Assembly (NCBI GenBank): GCA_049653745.1
Contig: JBASGW010000059.1
Location: forward strand, 28,248-92,247
DNA: 64,000 bases
Origin: CANDYO01 sp049653745
GTDB lineage: Bacteria; Pseudomonadota; Alphaproteobacteria; Rickettsiales; CANDYO01
Reading direction: 5' to 3'
Shown here: positions 44,368 through 52,049 of the stretch, piece by piece
Numbering within the stretch: position 1 is the first letter of the stretch
How the letters are laid out: each line of letters begins with the position of its first letter
Translations under genes and position numbers: made by a program
The notes under the pieces: model-generated
The model's database searches: none
Told to the model about the DNA's origin: nothing
Seen by the model: only the letters and a program-made list of their open reading frames with translations

Positions 44368-45744
44368 TTAAATAAGTAATTTGGTTGCTAAGCCTAGAAA
44401 TATAGCAAAACTTAACACATCAGTTAAAGTGGTTACAAACACAGGTGATGCAATTGCAGGATCAAAATCAAACTTATTTATAACAATGGGAACCACAACC
44501 CCAAATAACCCTGCTAAAGCAAAATTTATTGTTACAGCTAAACCAAAAATTAAACTAAGTGATAGATCATGATGCAATAATAATAAAATTGCGCCACCTA
44601 AGAAAGCTAAAATAAGACCATTACATGTGCAAGATAATATTTGATTCCTTATAACCCTCATAATATTCATGGAGGTAAGCTCTTTTCCAGCTAAAGATAA
44701 AATTGTTACTGTCATGGTTTGGGTTCCAGCATTTCCACTTATTCCTGCAACTATGGGCATAATTGCAGATAAAATAACAACTTGCTGTATAGTATCGTGA
44801 TATAAATTAACTACAATAGAGCAAATTGTTGTTGCAAGTAAGCTGACTAACAGCCAAGGAAATCTGCTTTTAATAATTTCAACTACATTAAAATAGACGT
44901 CATCTTCTTGCAAACCCGACATATGCATTATATTTTCTTCGGCTTTTTTATCAACAACATCAAAAACGTCATCTAAGGTTATAACCCCAACTAACCTATT
45001 GTTTTTATTCACTACTGGCATAGTTATAAACCCATATTTCTTAAATAAATAAGAAACTTCAACATCATCTAGATCAGTAGACAGAGACTTTATTTCTTTT
45101 GTCATAATATTACTGATTAACAATTCATGAGGTTTAGAAATTAATATACTTAAAGGAACGGCGCCTACTGGTACAAATTTAGGGTTAGTTACGAAAATTT
45201 CATAAAAAACTTCAATAGAATTATTTTGATTCCTAAGAAAATCAATAGTTTGTCCCACAGTCCAGTATTCTGGAACTGAAATGAATTTCTTTTGCATTAA
45301 CCTTCCGGCACTGTCTTCTGGATAAGAAAAGCCTTCAGTTATTTCTTTTTGCTTGGTTTTATTTAAGAATTTAAAAATTTCTTCTCTTAAATTATCGTCT
45401 AAAGAATCAAGCACATAAATAGCTTCATCGGTATCCATAATATTTATGATGTTAGCCACTTTCCTTGGCTCCATCATTTCAATAATTATAGGAATAACAC
45501 TAAAATCTAACTCTACTATTATCTGGCTAAGTAATTTTTCGTCTATTAATTTAAGGGTTTTTTCTTTTTGAGTGGATGTAGCTTTATCAATAAAATCTGC
45601 AATATCAGCTATATGAGCTTCAGCTATAATTTTTTTAGCTTTTTTTAAATCTTCAACAAAAATGGCGTTAGCAAGCAGTTTTTCAAATGCTTCTTGCTGA
45701 TACTGTAAAGATTCTTCTATATTTTGTTTTTTTAAATCATTCAT
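44368..45744 (-). CDS. mgtE: Magnesium transporter MgtE
   Basis: 458 residues in the MgtE order: cytosolic N-domain with superhelical repeats (IADIADFIDKATSTQKEKTL, FSYPEDSAGRLM), a CBS pair (about 140-265, LVGVITLDDVFDVV), the plug helix, and a five-helix membrane domain with MPIVAGISGNAGTQTMTVTI and PIVINKFDFDPAIASPVF, where the pore Asp lies. It is a Mg2+-gated channel. Divergent spacing from the next gene is tight and mutM lies upstream on the same strand. Confidence 0.96.
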   Translation of the reverse strand: MNDLKKQNIEESLQYQQEAFEKLLANAIFVEDLKKAKKIIAEAHIADIADFIDKATSTQKEKTLKLIDEKLLSQIIVELDFSVIPIIIEMMEPRKVANIINIMDTDEAIYVLDSLDDNLREEIFKFLNKTKQKEITEGFSYPEDSAGRLMQKKFISVPEYWTVGQTIDFLRNQNNSIEVFYEIFVTNPKFVPVGAVPLSILISKPHELLISNIMTKEIKSLSTDLDDVEVSYLFKKYGFITMPVVNKNNRLVGVITLDDVFDVVDKKAEENIMHMSGLQEDDVYFNVVEIIKSRFPWLLVSLLATTICSIVVNLYHDTIQQVVILSAIMPIVAGISGNAGTQTMTVTILSLAGKELTSMNIMRVIRNQILSCTCNGLILAFLGGAILLLLHHDLSLSLIFGLAVTINFALAGLFGVVVPIVINKFDFDPAIASPVFVTTLTDVLSFAIFLGLATKLLI

Positions 45745-45792
45745 TAATTTTTTAAATTCACTAATAATAAATAGGATTATCTTTGAGTATAT

Positions 45793-46617
45793 TCATTTTT
45801 GGCATTGGGCACAATAGAAACTGGCTCTTCCGGCTTGTTTTATTTTGATAATAATATTTTTGCATATCATGCATTTTTTTCCTTCTTTAGCATAAACCTT
45901 AAATGAATTTTGAAAAAAACCTTTTTCGCCATTAATTAATGCATAATCTTTTAAAGTGGATCCTCCAGCTTTTATTGATTGTTGCAAAACTTTTATAATA
46001 TTTATATGCAATAATTTTATTTCATCTAGAGTTAATGTATTAGATAATCTTTCTGGTGAAATTTTACTTAAAAACAAACTTTCAGCTGCATATATATTTC
46101 CAACGCCAACAACTTTAGAATTATCCATTAATAGTAATTTAATTGGTTTTGAGCTTTTTTTAAGAATATTTTGTAAATAACTTACAGTAAATTCTGATTC
46201 CAAGGGTTCGGGTGCAAGGGATTTAAATAATGAAAAGCTGCTTATGTTATTTTTATAAGTATATGTTATAAGGCCAAAACGTCTGGGATCGTTATAAATA
46301 ATTTTTAGATTATTATCTAATCCAATCATAAAATGATCATGTTTTTGAAAAATATAATCGTCAGCTTTAATTAGCACTTTGCCAGACATTCCCAAATGTA
46401 TTATAATTATAATATCATTATCTAAAAACACTTGAATATATTTAGCTCTTCGATCAATTTTGATTATCTTGCTATTAATTATTTTTTCAGGTAATTCTTC
46501 TGGAATTATTTGTCTTAATTTTAAATTAGTTAGAGCTTTAGCTGACAATATATTGCAATTAAGTATATTGCTTCTTAAGCCTTGGCAAATTGATTCTACT
46601 TCTGGTAATTCAGGCAT
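45793..46617 (-). CDS. mutM: Formamidopyrimidine-DNA glycosylase
   Basis: Excises 8-oxoguanine and FaPy and nicks the strand. 274 residues starting with the catalytic PELPEVE (P2, E3), with a Lys in GMSGKVLI, LLMDNSKVVGVGNIYAAESL and the C-terminal zinc finger CMICKN...FYCAQCQK. All family landmarks are intact. It precedes mgtE by 48 bp and is divergent from gmk. Confidence 0.97.
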   Translation of the reverse strand: MPELPEVESICQGLRSNILNCNILSAKALTNLKLRQIIPEELPEKIINSKIIKIDRRAKYIQVFLDNDIIIIIHLGMSGKVLIKADDYIFQKHDHFMIGLDNNLKIIYNDPRRFGLITYTYKNNISSFSLFKSLAPEPLESEFTVSYLQNILKKSSKPIKLLLMDNSKVVGVGNIYAAESLFLSKISPERLSNTLTLDEIKLLHINIIKVLQQSIKAGGSTLKDYALINGEKGFFQNSFKVYAKEGKKCMICKNIIIKIKQAGRASFYCAQCQK

Positions 46618-46669
46618 TTTACTAAACTTTATATTAATTATTTGAGTATCATATCATAAGGAATCTTTA

Positions 46670-47284
46670 ATGAAACAAGATAATTTTGTTCTAATCATAT
46701 CATCGCCTTCAGGCGCTGGTAAAACTTCTCTAGCTAAAGCAATAATTGAATCTGATTCAAAATTTATAGCATCAATTTCTGCCACAACCAGAACAAAAAG
46801 AGAATTAGAAATTGAAAACCAAGATTATTATTTTATTAGCAAAGATACTTTTAAAAAAATGCGCCAAGAAGATAAATTTTTGGAGTGGGCAAAGGTTTTT
46901 GATAATTATTATGGATCACCAAAAGATTATGTAATAGAAAAAATGACTAATGGCTTTGATATATTATTTGATATAGATTGGCAAGGAGCTAGAGCTATCA
47001 AAAGAAAATTAGGTAAAGCAGCTGTAAGCATTTTTATTCTTCCCCCTTCAATAGATGAATTAGCAAGAAGACTAAGATCTCGCCGACAAGATTTAGAACA
47101 TGAAATTGAAAAAAGGCTTGATATTGCTCATTTTGAAATTAGTAAACATCATTTATATGATTATGTTTTAATTAATGATGACTTTAATAAAACCTTCAAA
47201 ATAATACAAAATATTATAGAGATAGAGCGGCTAAAGCGCCTCAATTTTGATAATTTTGTTCATAATCTTCTCGAAAATAAATAA
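46670..47284 (+). CDS. gmk: Guanylate kinase
   Basis: Phosphorylates GMP to GDP. 204 residues with P-loop SSPSGAGKTSLA, the GMP-binding SATTRTKRELE..DYYFISKDTF, YYGSPKDYV, LFDIDWQGARAIKRK and the lid RLRSRRQD. Length and motifs are complete. It is divergent from mutM across 52 bp. Confidence 0.97.
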   Translation: MKQDNFVLIISSPSGAGKTSLAKAIIESDSKFIASISATTRTKRELEIENQDYYFISKDTFKKMRQEDKFLEWAKVFDNYYGSPKDYVIEKMTNGFDILFDIDWQGARAIKRKLGKAAVSIFILPPSIDELARRLRSRRQDLEHEIEKRLDIAHFEISKHHLYDYVLINDDFNKTFKIIQNIIEIERLKRLNFDNFVHNLLENK

Positions 47285-47315
47285 TTAAGATATTAATTAT
47301 TTATTAAAATATATA

Positions 47316-47344
47316 TTGACAGGTTAACTATTTGTTGCTATATA
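47316..47344 (+). promoter_or_regulatory. Near-consensus sigma-70 promoter
   Basis: TTGACA (47316-47321), 17 bases, then TATATA (47339-47344), 56 bp before the start of the 168-residue ORF. The perfect -35 and optimal spacing make this the clearest promoter in the window and suggest strong, simple expression of that gene. Confidence 0.75.
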
Positions 47345-47399
47345 TTCGTCATATGCAATTAGCATTAAAATATTAACTTATTTAAAATAAGAGCTAGAT

Positions 47400-47906
47400 A
47401 TGACAGTAATTTTAAATCCTAAAACAGGAAAATATAAGAGTCTTGATAACTTTAAAGTTAAAAGTATAAAAAATCATCACAAAAGAGCGCGAGATAAACT
47501 CTCTAAAGAGGCACTTAAAATAAAAAAAATAATTGATGAAGAGTCTACAAAAATACTACAAAACAAAGAGGTGAATAAATTACTTAAGCAAGGCTTAAAA
47601 GCATTAAAAAATGCTTATCTGCAAAAGAATAATGAGGATAAAGAAGATATCGATTCATCTTTAGATACCAATAAAGCTACAGTTTCTGATGCTACTAATA
47701 ACAAAGTAATAGAAGAATCTAAAAATATCACAATTAAAGAAGAAGCAATAAGCTCTGAAGTAGCTGCATCCATAAAGGGTAATCTTCGTGGCGTTAGCGA
47801 AGAATTAACCGTAACCCATGAAGACACTTCTTCATTTAATCTGATGGATATGATTGGAAAAGTTGATCAATATATTGGTGAGCATTTTTTTGGTGATCTA
47901 CACTAA
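47400..47906 (+). CDS. Hypothetical acidic/basic helical protein
   Basis: 168 residues, not recognised. A strongly basic helical first half (KYKSLDNFKVKSIKNHHKRA, DKLSKEALKIKKIIDEE) is followed by an acidic Ser/Thr/Glu-rich second half (NNEDKEDIDSSLD, VTHEDTSSF) and a final MIGKVDQYIGEHFFGD. No membrane segment. It has its own near-consensus promoter at 47316 and a hairpin terminator after it, so it is an independent unit. The basic first half could bind nucleic acid; that is a guess. Confidence 0.65.
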   Translation: MTVILNPKTGKYKSLDNFKVKSIKNHHKRARDKLSKEALKIKKIIDEESTKILQNKEVNKLLKQGLKALKNAYLQKNNEDKEDIDSSLDTNKATVSDATNNKVIEESKNITIKEEAISSEVAASIKGNLRGVSEELTVTHEDTSSFNLMDMIGKVDQYIGEHFFGDLH

Positions 47907-47920
47907 GATTTGCATCTTAA

Positions 47921-47954
47921 TTAGCTACTCCCACAAAAATATGAGAGTAGCTAA
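47921..47954. terminator. Bidirectional terminator hairpin
   Basis: TTAGCTACTC (47921-47930) and GAGTAGCTAA (47945-47954) form a perfect 10-bp stem between convergent genes. T-rich or A-rich sequence on each side fits termination of both the 168-residue ORF (plus) and the ankyrin gene (minus). Confidence 0.8.
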
Positions 47955-47982
47955 ATTTAAAGCGTAATAATCTTTATTATAT

Positions 47983-49530
47983 TTATTTTCCTTTAGAGTT
48001 ATTTTTATTCCATCTCTTAATAGGAGTAGCTTTCTCGGCATCGCTATTTGGATGGTTAATAACAGCCCTTAATTGATCTATAGCTTCTTTAGCAAGGTCA
48101 TTATCAGTTTTTCTATATCCAAATGTTAAAGCTTTAGCAACTATTGCGCTTGTTCGTTTGGGAGCCACAAGTTTTGCTAATTCTTTGGTGCTTACATCTT
48201 TTTCTATTTGTTTTATACTGTTTGTAATTTTATCTTTAGACTCACTGAATTTACTTTCTATTACTTTCAATTTTTGTATTTTTTGATCTTGATCTTCAAT
48301 TTTTTCCAACTCTGAAATTTTACTAATTTTATCTAAATCTAATTTTTTTTCCATCTCTTTTAATTTTTTTAAAGTACTAATACCTTCAGCTAAAAAATCA
48401 ATTTTACTCATTTTTGTTGTTGTTTTATCTTTTAGATTTGCTGATGTATAGTAATCTATCTGCTCTTCAAGAAGTTTTTTAATTTTTGTATCTTGAATTG
48501 CATTCGAAACTTTTTCTTTTACATTATCTATTCTTTGTTTTTCAGCTTCAGCAGGTTTAGGCTTAGATTCTTGGCTATCTTCTTCTTTTTCTGTGTTGAA
48601 TAGATCCGCTATACCAAAATCTTCTTCTTGAGAGTTTTTTTGTTCTGCGGCTTTGTCCTTTTTTCTTGCTGGCATTTTTGCTCTCTTTCTTTCTTGAGTA
48701 TTTGCCTTCTTTTCTTCATCCGCTTTTTTACGTTCTTGGACTAAATCAGATAATTTTTTACCATCTTTATTTCTTAGCTCCGCTAACCAAGGTGATTTAT
48801 TATCCTTGCTACCAGGTGATTTATGCAAAATATCTAAGTCTGAATTAACTTGCTCTAAATATTTTTGCACTGGTCCTGTGTTGGAATATCCCATTGTCAT
48901 TCCAACATAAGTTCTTTGGTTTTCTTTAGCAAATTCTGTTGGAGTCTTTCCTTTTTGGTTTTTAGCATAAATATTAGCATAGCCTTCCTCAACTAAAACT
49001 TCTGCCATGGCTTTATCGCCTTTTGCGGCAGCTAGATGCAATGCGGAGTTGCCTTCTTTATCTTTTGCTTTATTAGCTATTCCAGGGAACTTCTTTAAAC
49101 TTTTGAGTGCTGCTTCAGTATAGCCTTCTTTAACTGAGTTTATAAAATCAGCTAAATCATCTTTATCCGGTTGATTTAGTTTTTGTTTTTGCTCAATTAA
49201 ATAGTCTAATACTGGATCGGTATTGGCGTATCCCATTGCCGCTCCAACAGGAGTTCTTTGGTTTTGTTGTGCGGCATCAATTGGAGTAAATCCTTGATTA
49301 TTTTCAACATCCAATCTTGCGCCATGTTTAATTAAAATTTCTGCCATTGCTTTATCACCTTCTGCGGCAGCTAAATGCAATGCGGTGTTACCCTGATTAT
49401 CTGTAAATTCATTAGCAATGCCAGGAAACCCTTTTAATAATATTTTCACTTCTTCAGCGCTGCCTGCTAAAATTTTTTCAAAAAATAATGGCGCTGCTTC
49501 TTCTTTTGTTGTTATTTCATTGCTATCCAT
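47983..49530 (-). CDS. Ankyrin-repeat and coiled-coil protein
   Basis: 515 residues. The N-terminal 225 hold a duplicated unit: residues 14-111 and 127-225, offset by 113 residues. Both carry FPGIAN, an ankyrin block (GNTALHLAAAEGDKAMAEIL; GNSALHLAAAKGDKAMAEVL), a second ankyrin block and an N-Q-R-T.VG...GY.NT motif. After that come a Lys/Glu-rich linker (QERKRAKMPARKKDKAAE), predicted coiled coils at about 335-455 and a basic end. No signal peptide. Ankyrin proteins of intracellular bacteria are often delivered to the host cell, but a secretion signal is not readable here. Confidence 0.88.
   Translation of the reverse strand: MDSNEITTKEEAAPLFFEKILAGSAEEVKILLKGFPGIANEFTDNQGNTALHLAAAEGDKAMAEILIKHGARLDVENNQGFTPIDAAQQNQRTPVGAAMGYANTDPVLDYLIEQKQKLNQPDKDDLADFINSVKEGYTEAALKSLKKFPGIANKAKDKEGNSALHLAAAKGDKAMAEVLVEEGYANIYAKNQKGKTPTEFAKENQRTYVGMTMGYSNTGPVQKYLEQVNSDLDILHKSPGSKDNKSPWLAELRNKDGKKLSDLVQERKKADEEKKANTQERKRAKMPARKKDKAAEQKNSQEEDFGIADLFNTEKEEDSQESKPKPAEAEKQRIDNVKEKVSNAIQDTKIKKLLEEQIDYYTSANLKDKTTTKMSKIDFLAEGISTLKKLKEMEKKLDLDKISKISELEKIEDQDQKIQKLKVIESKFSESKDKITNSIKQIEKDVSTKELAKLVAPKRTSAIVAKALTFGYRKTDNDLAKEAIDQLRAVINHPNSDAEKATPIKRWNKNNSKGK
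48996..49493 (-). repeat. Internal 113-codon tandem duplication in the ankyrin gene
   Basis: The two units of the ankyrin region (FPGIAN to the N-Q-R-T.VG...GY.NT end) are clear copies at the protein level with a period of 113 residues. This points to duplication of a segment within the gene rather than independent ankyrin evolution. Confidence 0.75.
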
Positions 49531-49636
49531 GGTTTTTATGATCCTTATTATTTTAATTGAACATTATATTTAATAGCAAAATAGTTAATAAAATATTAAG
49601 TAAAAATTAAAATAAAAGTTGAATATCTAAGATAGA

Positions 49637-49652
49637 TTTCACTATATATAGC
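49637..49652. promoter_or_regulatory. NrdR-like box 1 upstream of nrdB
   Basis: TTTCACTATATATAGC resembles the NrdR consensus (acaCwATATAtWGtgt). NrdR represses ribonucleotide reductase genes in response to ATP/dATP. A second copy lies 31 bp downstream, the three-turn spacing typical of NrdR box pairs. Confidence 0.7.
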
Positions 49653-49666
49653 TGTTTATGAAAAAA

Positions 49667-49683
49667 TAACCACTATATGTATT
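49667..49683. promoter_or_regulatory. NrdR-like box 2 upstream of nrdB
   Basis: AACCACTATATGTATTA is the second NrdR-like box, 31 bp after the first and ending just upstream of the -35 element, well placed for repression. It is less symmetric than box 1. Confidence 0.65.
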
Positions 49684-49691
49684 ATTTTTTA

Positions 49692-49720
49692 TAGACAAAT
49701 TTAATTATGAGAGATATAAT
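49692..49720 (+). promoter_or_regulatory. Sigma-70 promoter of nrdB-pgk
   Basis: TAGACA (49692-49697), exactly 17 bases, then TATAAT (49715-49720). The -10 is a perfect consensus. It lies just downstream of both NrdR-like boxes and 39 bp before the nrdB start. Confidence 0.75.
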
Positions 49721-49758
49721 CCATTTACGCCAATAATTTTAAACTCAGAGGAAAAATT

Positions 49759-50742
49759 ATGTCATTACTAGATGCAAAACCAATTTACAAACCTTTTGAT
49801 TACCCATGGGCCTATGAAGCTTGGCATATTCAACAAAAAATTCACTGGTTACCAGAAGAAGTTCCTTTGTCAGATGATGTTAAAGATTGGAAAAAGAACT
49901 TAACTCCTGGAGAAAAGCACTTACTAACTCAAATTTTTCGTTTTTTTACTCAAGCTGATATTGAAGTGAATAATTGCTACATGAAGCATTATTCTAAAGT
50001 ATTCCAGCCTACCGAAGTGCAAATGATGCTCTCTGCTTTTTCTAATATGGAAACTGTCCATATTGCAGCATATTCTTATTTACTTGATACTATAGGAATG
50101 CCAGAAACTGAATATCAGGCCTTCTTAAAATATAAAGAAATGAAAGATAAATATGATTATATGCATCAGTTTAATACTGATTCAAAGCAAGATATAGCAA
50201 TCACTTTAGCAGTATTTGGTGCTTTTACTGAAGGATTACAATTATTTTCTTCTTTTGCTATTTTGCTTAATTTCCAACGCTTCAATAAAATGAAAGGCAT
50301 GGGGCAAATTGTAACTTGGTCAGTAAGGGATGAAACTCTGCATACCAATTCAATTATCAGACTATTTAAAACTTTTGTTCAAGAAAATCCTGAAGTTTGG
50401 AATGAAGAAATGCGTAGCATTTTATATAGAGCTTGCGCAACTATTGTTCATTTTGAAGATGCATTTATTGAGTTAGCTTTTGAAGTGGGAGATATTGAAG
50501 GCTTAACTGCCAGACAAGTTAAGCAATATATCCGCTATATTGCCGATCGTCGCTTAATGCAGTTAGGTTTAAAAGAAATCTATATGGTGGATAAAAATCC
50601 TCTTCCATGGATTGACGAAATTTTAAATGGCGTAGAGCATGCCAATTTCTTTGAAAATAGAGTAACTGAATATACCAAAGCAGCCACCACTGGCTCTTGG
50701 GAAGATGCTTTTGAAGGAATGGGGACCGAAGCGGTAGCTTAA
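49759..50742 (+). CDS. nrdB: Class I ribonucleotide reductase beta subunit
   Basis: The beta subunit holds the di-iron centre and tyrosyl radical for deoxynucleotide synthesis. 327 residues. Ligand motifs: an acidic first ligand in RFFTQADIEVN, then SNMETVHIAAYSYLL with E98, H101 and radical Tyr Y105 spaced as in E. coli NrdB. Later helices contain the E...H pair (WSVRDETLHTNS). AGAGGAAAA precedes the ATG. It is behind tandem NrdR-like boxes and shares one base with pgk (TAATG). The alpha subunit nrdA is not in this window. Confidence 0.96.
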   Translation: MSLLDAKPIYKPFDYPWAYEAWHIQQKIHWLPEEVPLSDDVKDWKKNLTPGEKHLLTQIFRFFTQADIEVNNCYMKHYSKVFQPTEVQMMLSAFSNMETVHIAAYSYLLDTIGMPETEYQAFLKYKEMKDKYDYMHQFNTDSKQDIAITLAVFGAFTEGLQLFSSFAILLNFQRFNKMKGMGQIVTWSVRDETLHTNSIIRLFKTFVQENPEVWNEEMRSILYRACATIVHFEDAFIELAFEVGDIEGLTARQVKQYIRYIADRRLMQLGLKEIYMVDKNPLPWIDEILNGVEHANFFENRVTEYTKAATTGSWEDAFEGMGTEAVA

Positions 50743-51929
50743 TGATTAGAAAGATAACTCAAACTGATTTAAACAATAAAAAAGTTTTTTTAAGAGTGGA
50801 TCTTAATGTTCCAGTCTCTGAAGGTGTTATACTTGATGAGACTAGAATTAATAAAATCATCCCCACTATTGAGTATTTAATTAATGCTAATGCTAAAATT
50901 ATTTTAGCATCTCATTTTGGAAGACCTAAATCTTCAGATGATCAACAATATTCCTTAAATTTTTTACAAAAAATATTGAGCAAAAAACTAAATCAAGAAG
51001 TTTTATTTTGCTCAGAAGCTGTTGGCGAAAAAGCAGAAAATATGGCTAATGGACTTAACTCTAAACAAGTTATGCTATTAGAAAATTTACGTTTTTATCC
51101 AGGAGAAACTAAAAATGATTTTGAATTTGCTACGAGTCTTTCTAAACTAGCTGATGTTTATGTAAATGATGCATTTTCATGCAGTCATAGAGCTCATGCA
51201 TCCATCTCTGAATTGGCGGAAATATTGCCTAGTTTCGCTGGCTTGCTGTTAGAAGATGAGATAGACAATCTTTCTAATCACTTAAATTCTTCCAATAAAC
51301 CAATGATGGCCATTATTGGTGGTAGCAAGGTATCTAGCAAACTAGATCTACTAAATAACCTAATGGATAAAGTAGATTATTTAGTTATTGGTGGAGCAAT
51401 GGCTAATACTTTTTTAAAAGCTAAGGGAATTGAAATTGGTAAATCATTTTATGAAGAAGATCTATTAGAAGCTGCAAAAAAAATTCTTAAATATCAAAAC
51501 AAATGTAAGATTATACTCCCCCATGATGTGGTGGTTGCTAAAGCAATTGCTTCAAATATTTCTAATTCTATAGTTAGTTTGGATAATATTAGTTGTGAAC
51601 AAATGATTTTAGATATTGGTCCATTAACCTGCTCCACTATCAATCAATTATTGCAAGAATGTAAAACTGTTGTTTGTAATGGTCCTTTGGGGGTTTTTGA
51701 GCATTTTCCTTTCTGCGTTGGCACAATTTCTGTTGCGCAAGCAATAGCTAAACTAACTAAAGAGAAGAAATTAATTAGTGTGGCTGGCGGAGGAGATATT
51801 GTGGCTGCATTAAGCTCAGCAGGATTATTTGAACAATTTAGTTATATATCAACTGCTGGAGGAGCATTTCTTGAGTGGCTAGAAGGCAAAGCTCTTCCTG
51901 GAATTAAAGTATTATCTCACTCTAACTAA
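50742..51929 (+). CDS. pgk: Phosphoglycerate kinase
   Basis: Lower-glycolysis/gluconeogenesis enzyme. 395 residues with FLRVDLNVPVSEG, ILASHFGRPKS, LLENLRFYPGE, VNDAFSCSHRAHAS, AIIGGSKVSSKLDLL and AGGGDIVAA. The ATG overlaps the nrdB TAA by one base, so pgk is translationally coupled to a ribonucleotide reductase gene and probably under the same NrdR control, an unusual arrangement. With eno at 63160 it shows that this organism keeps lower glycolytic steps. Confidence 0.97.
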   Translation: MIRKITQTDLNNKKVFLRVDLNVPVSEGVILDETRINKIIPTIEYLINANAKIILASHFGRPKSSDDQQYSLNFLQKILSKKLNQEVLFCSEAVGEKAENMANGLNSKQVMLLENLRFYPGETKNDFEFATSLSKLADVYVNDAFSCSHRAHASISELAEILPSFAGLLLEDEIDNLSNHLNSSNKPMMAIIGGSKVSSKLDLLNNLMDKVDYLVIGGAMANTFLKAKGIEIGKSFYEEDLLEAAKKILKYQNKCKIILPHDVVVAKAIASNISNSIVSLDNISCEQMILDIGPLTCSTINQLLQECKTVVCNGPLGVFEHFPFCVGTISVAQAIAKLTKEKKLISVAGGGDIVAALSSAGLFEQFSYISTAGGAFLEWLEGKALPGIKVLSHSN

Positions 51930-52049
51930 ACTTAAGTTAACAGTTGGTTTAGACTCCTATAAAAGCGCAATTGAAAAGCTTTCGGAAATATCTTGATAAT
52001 TATAGTCTTTTTAGTAGAATAAGCAGCAGAATATAAAGGAAATATATAA

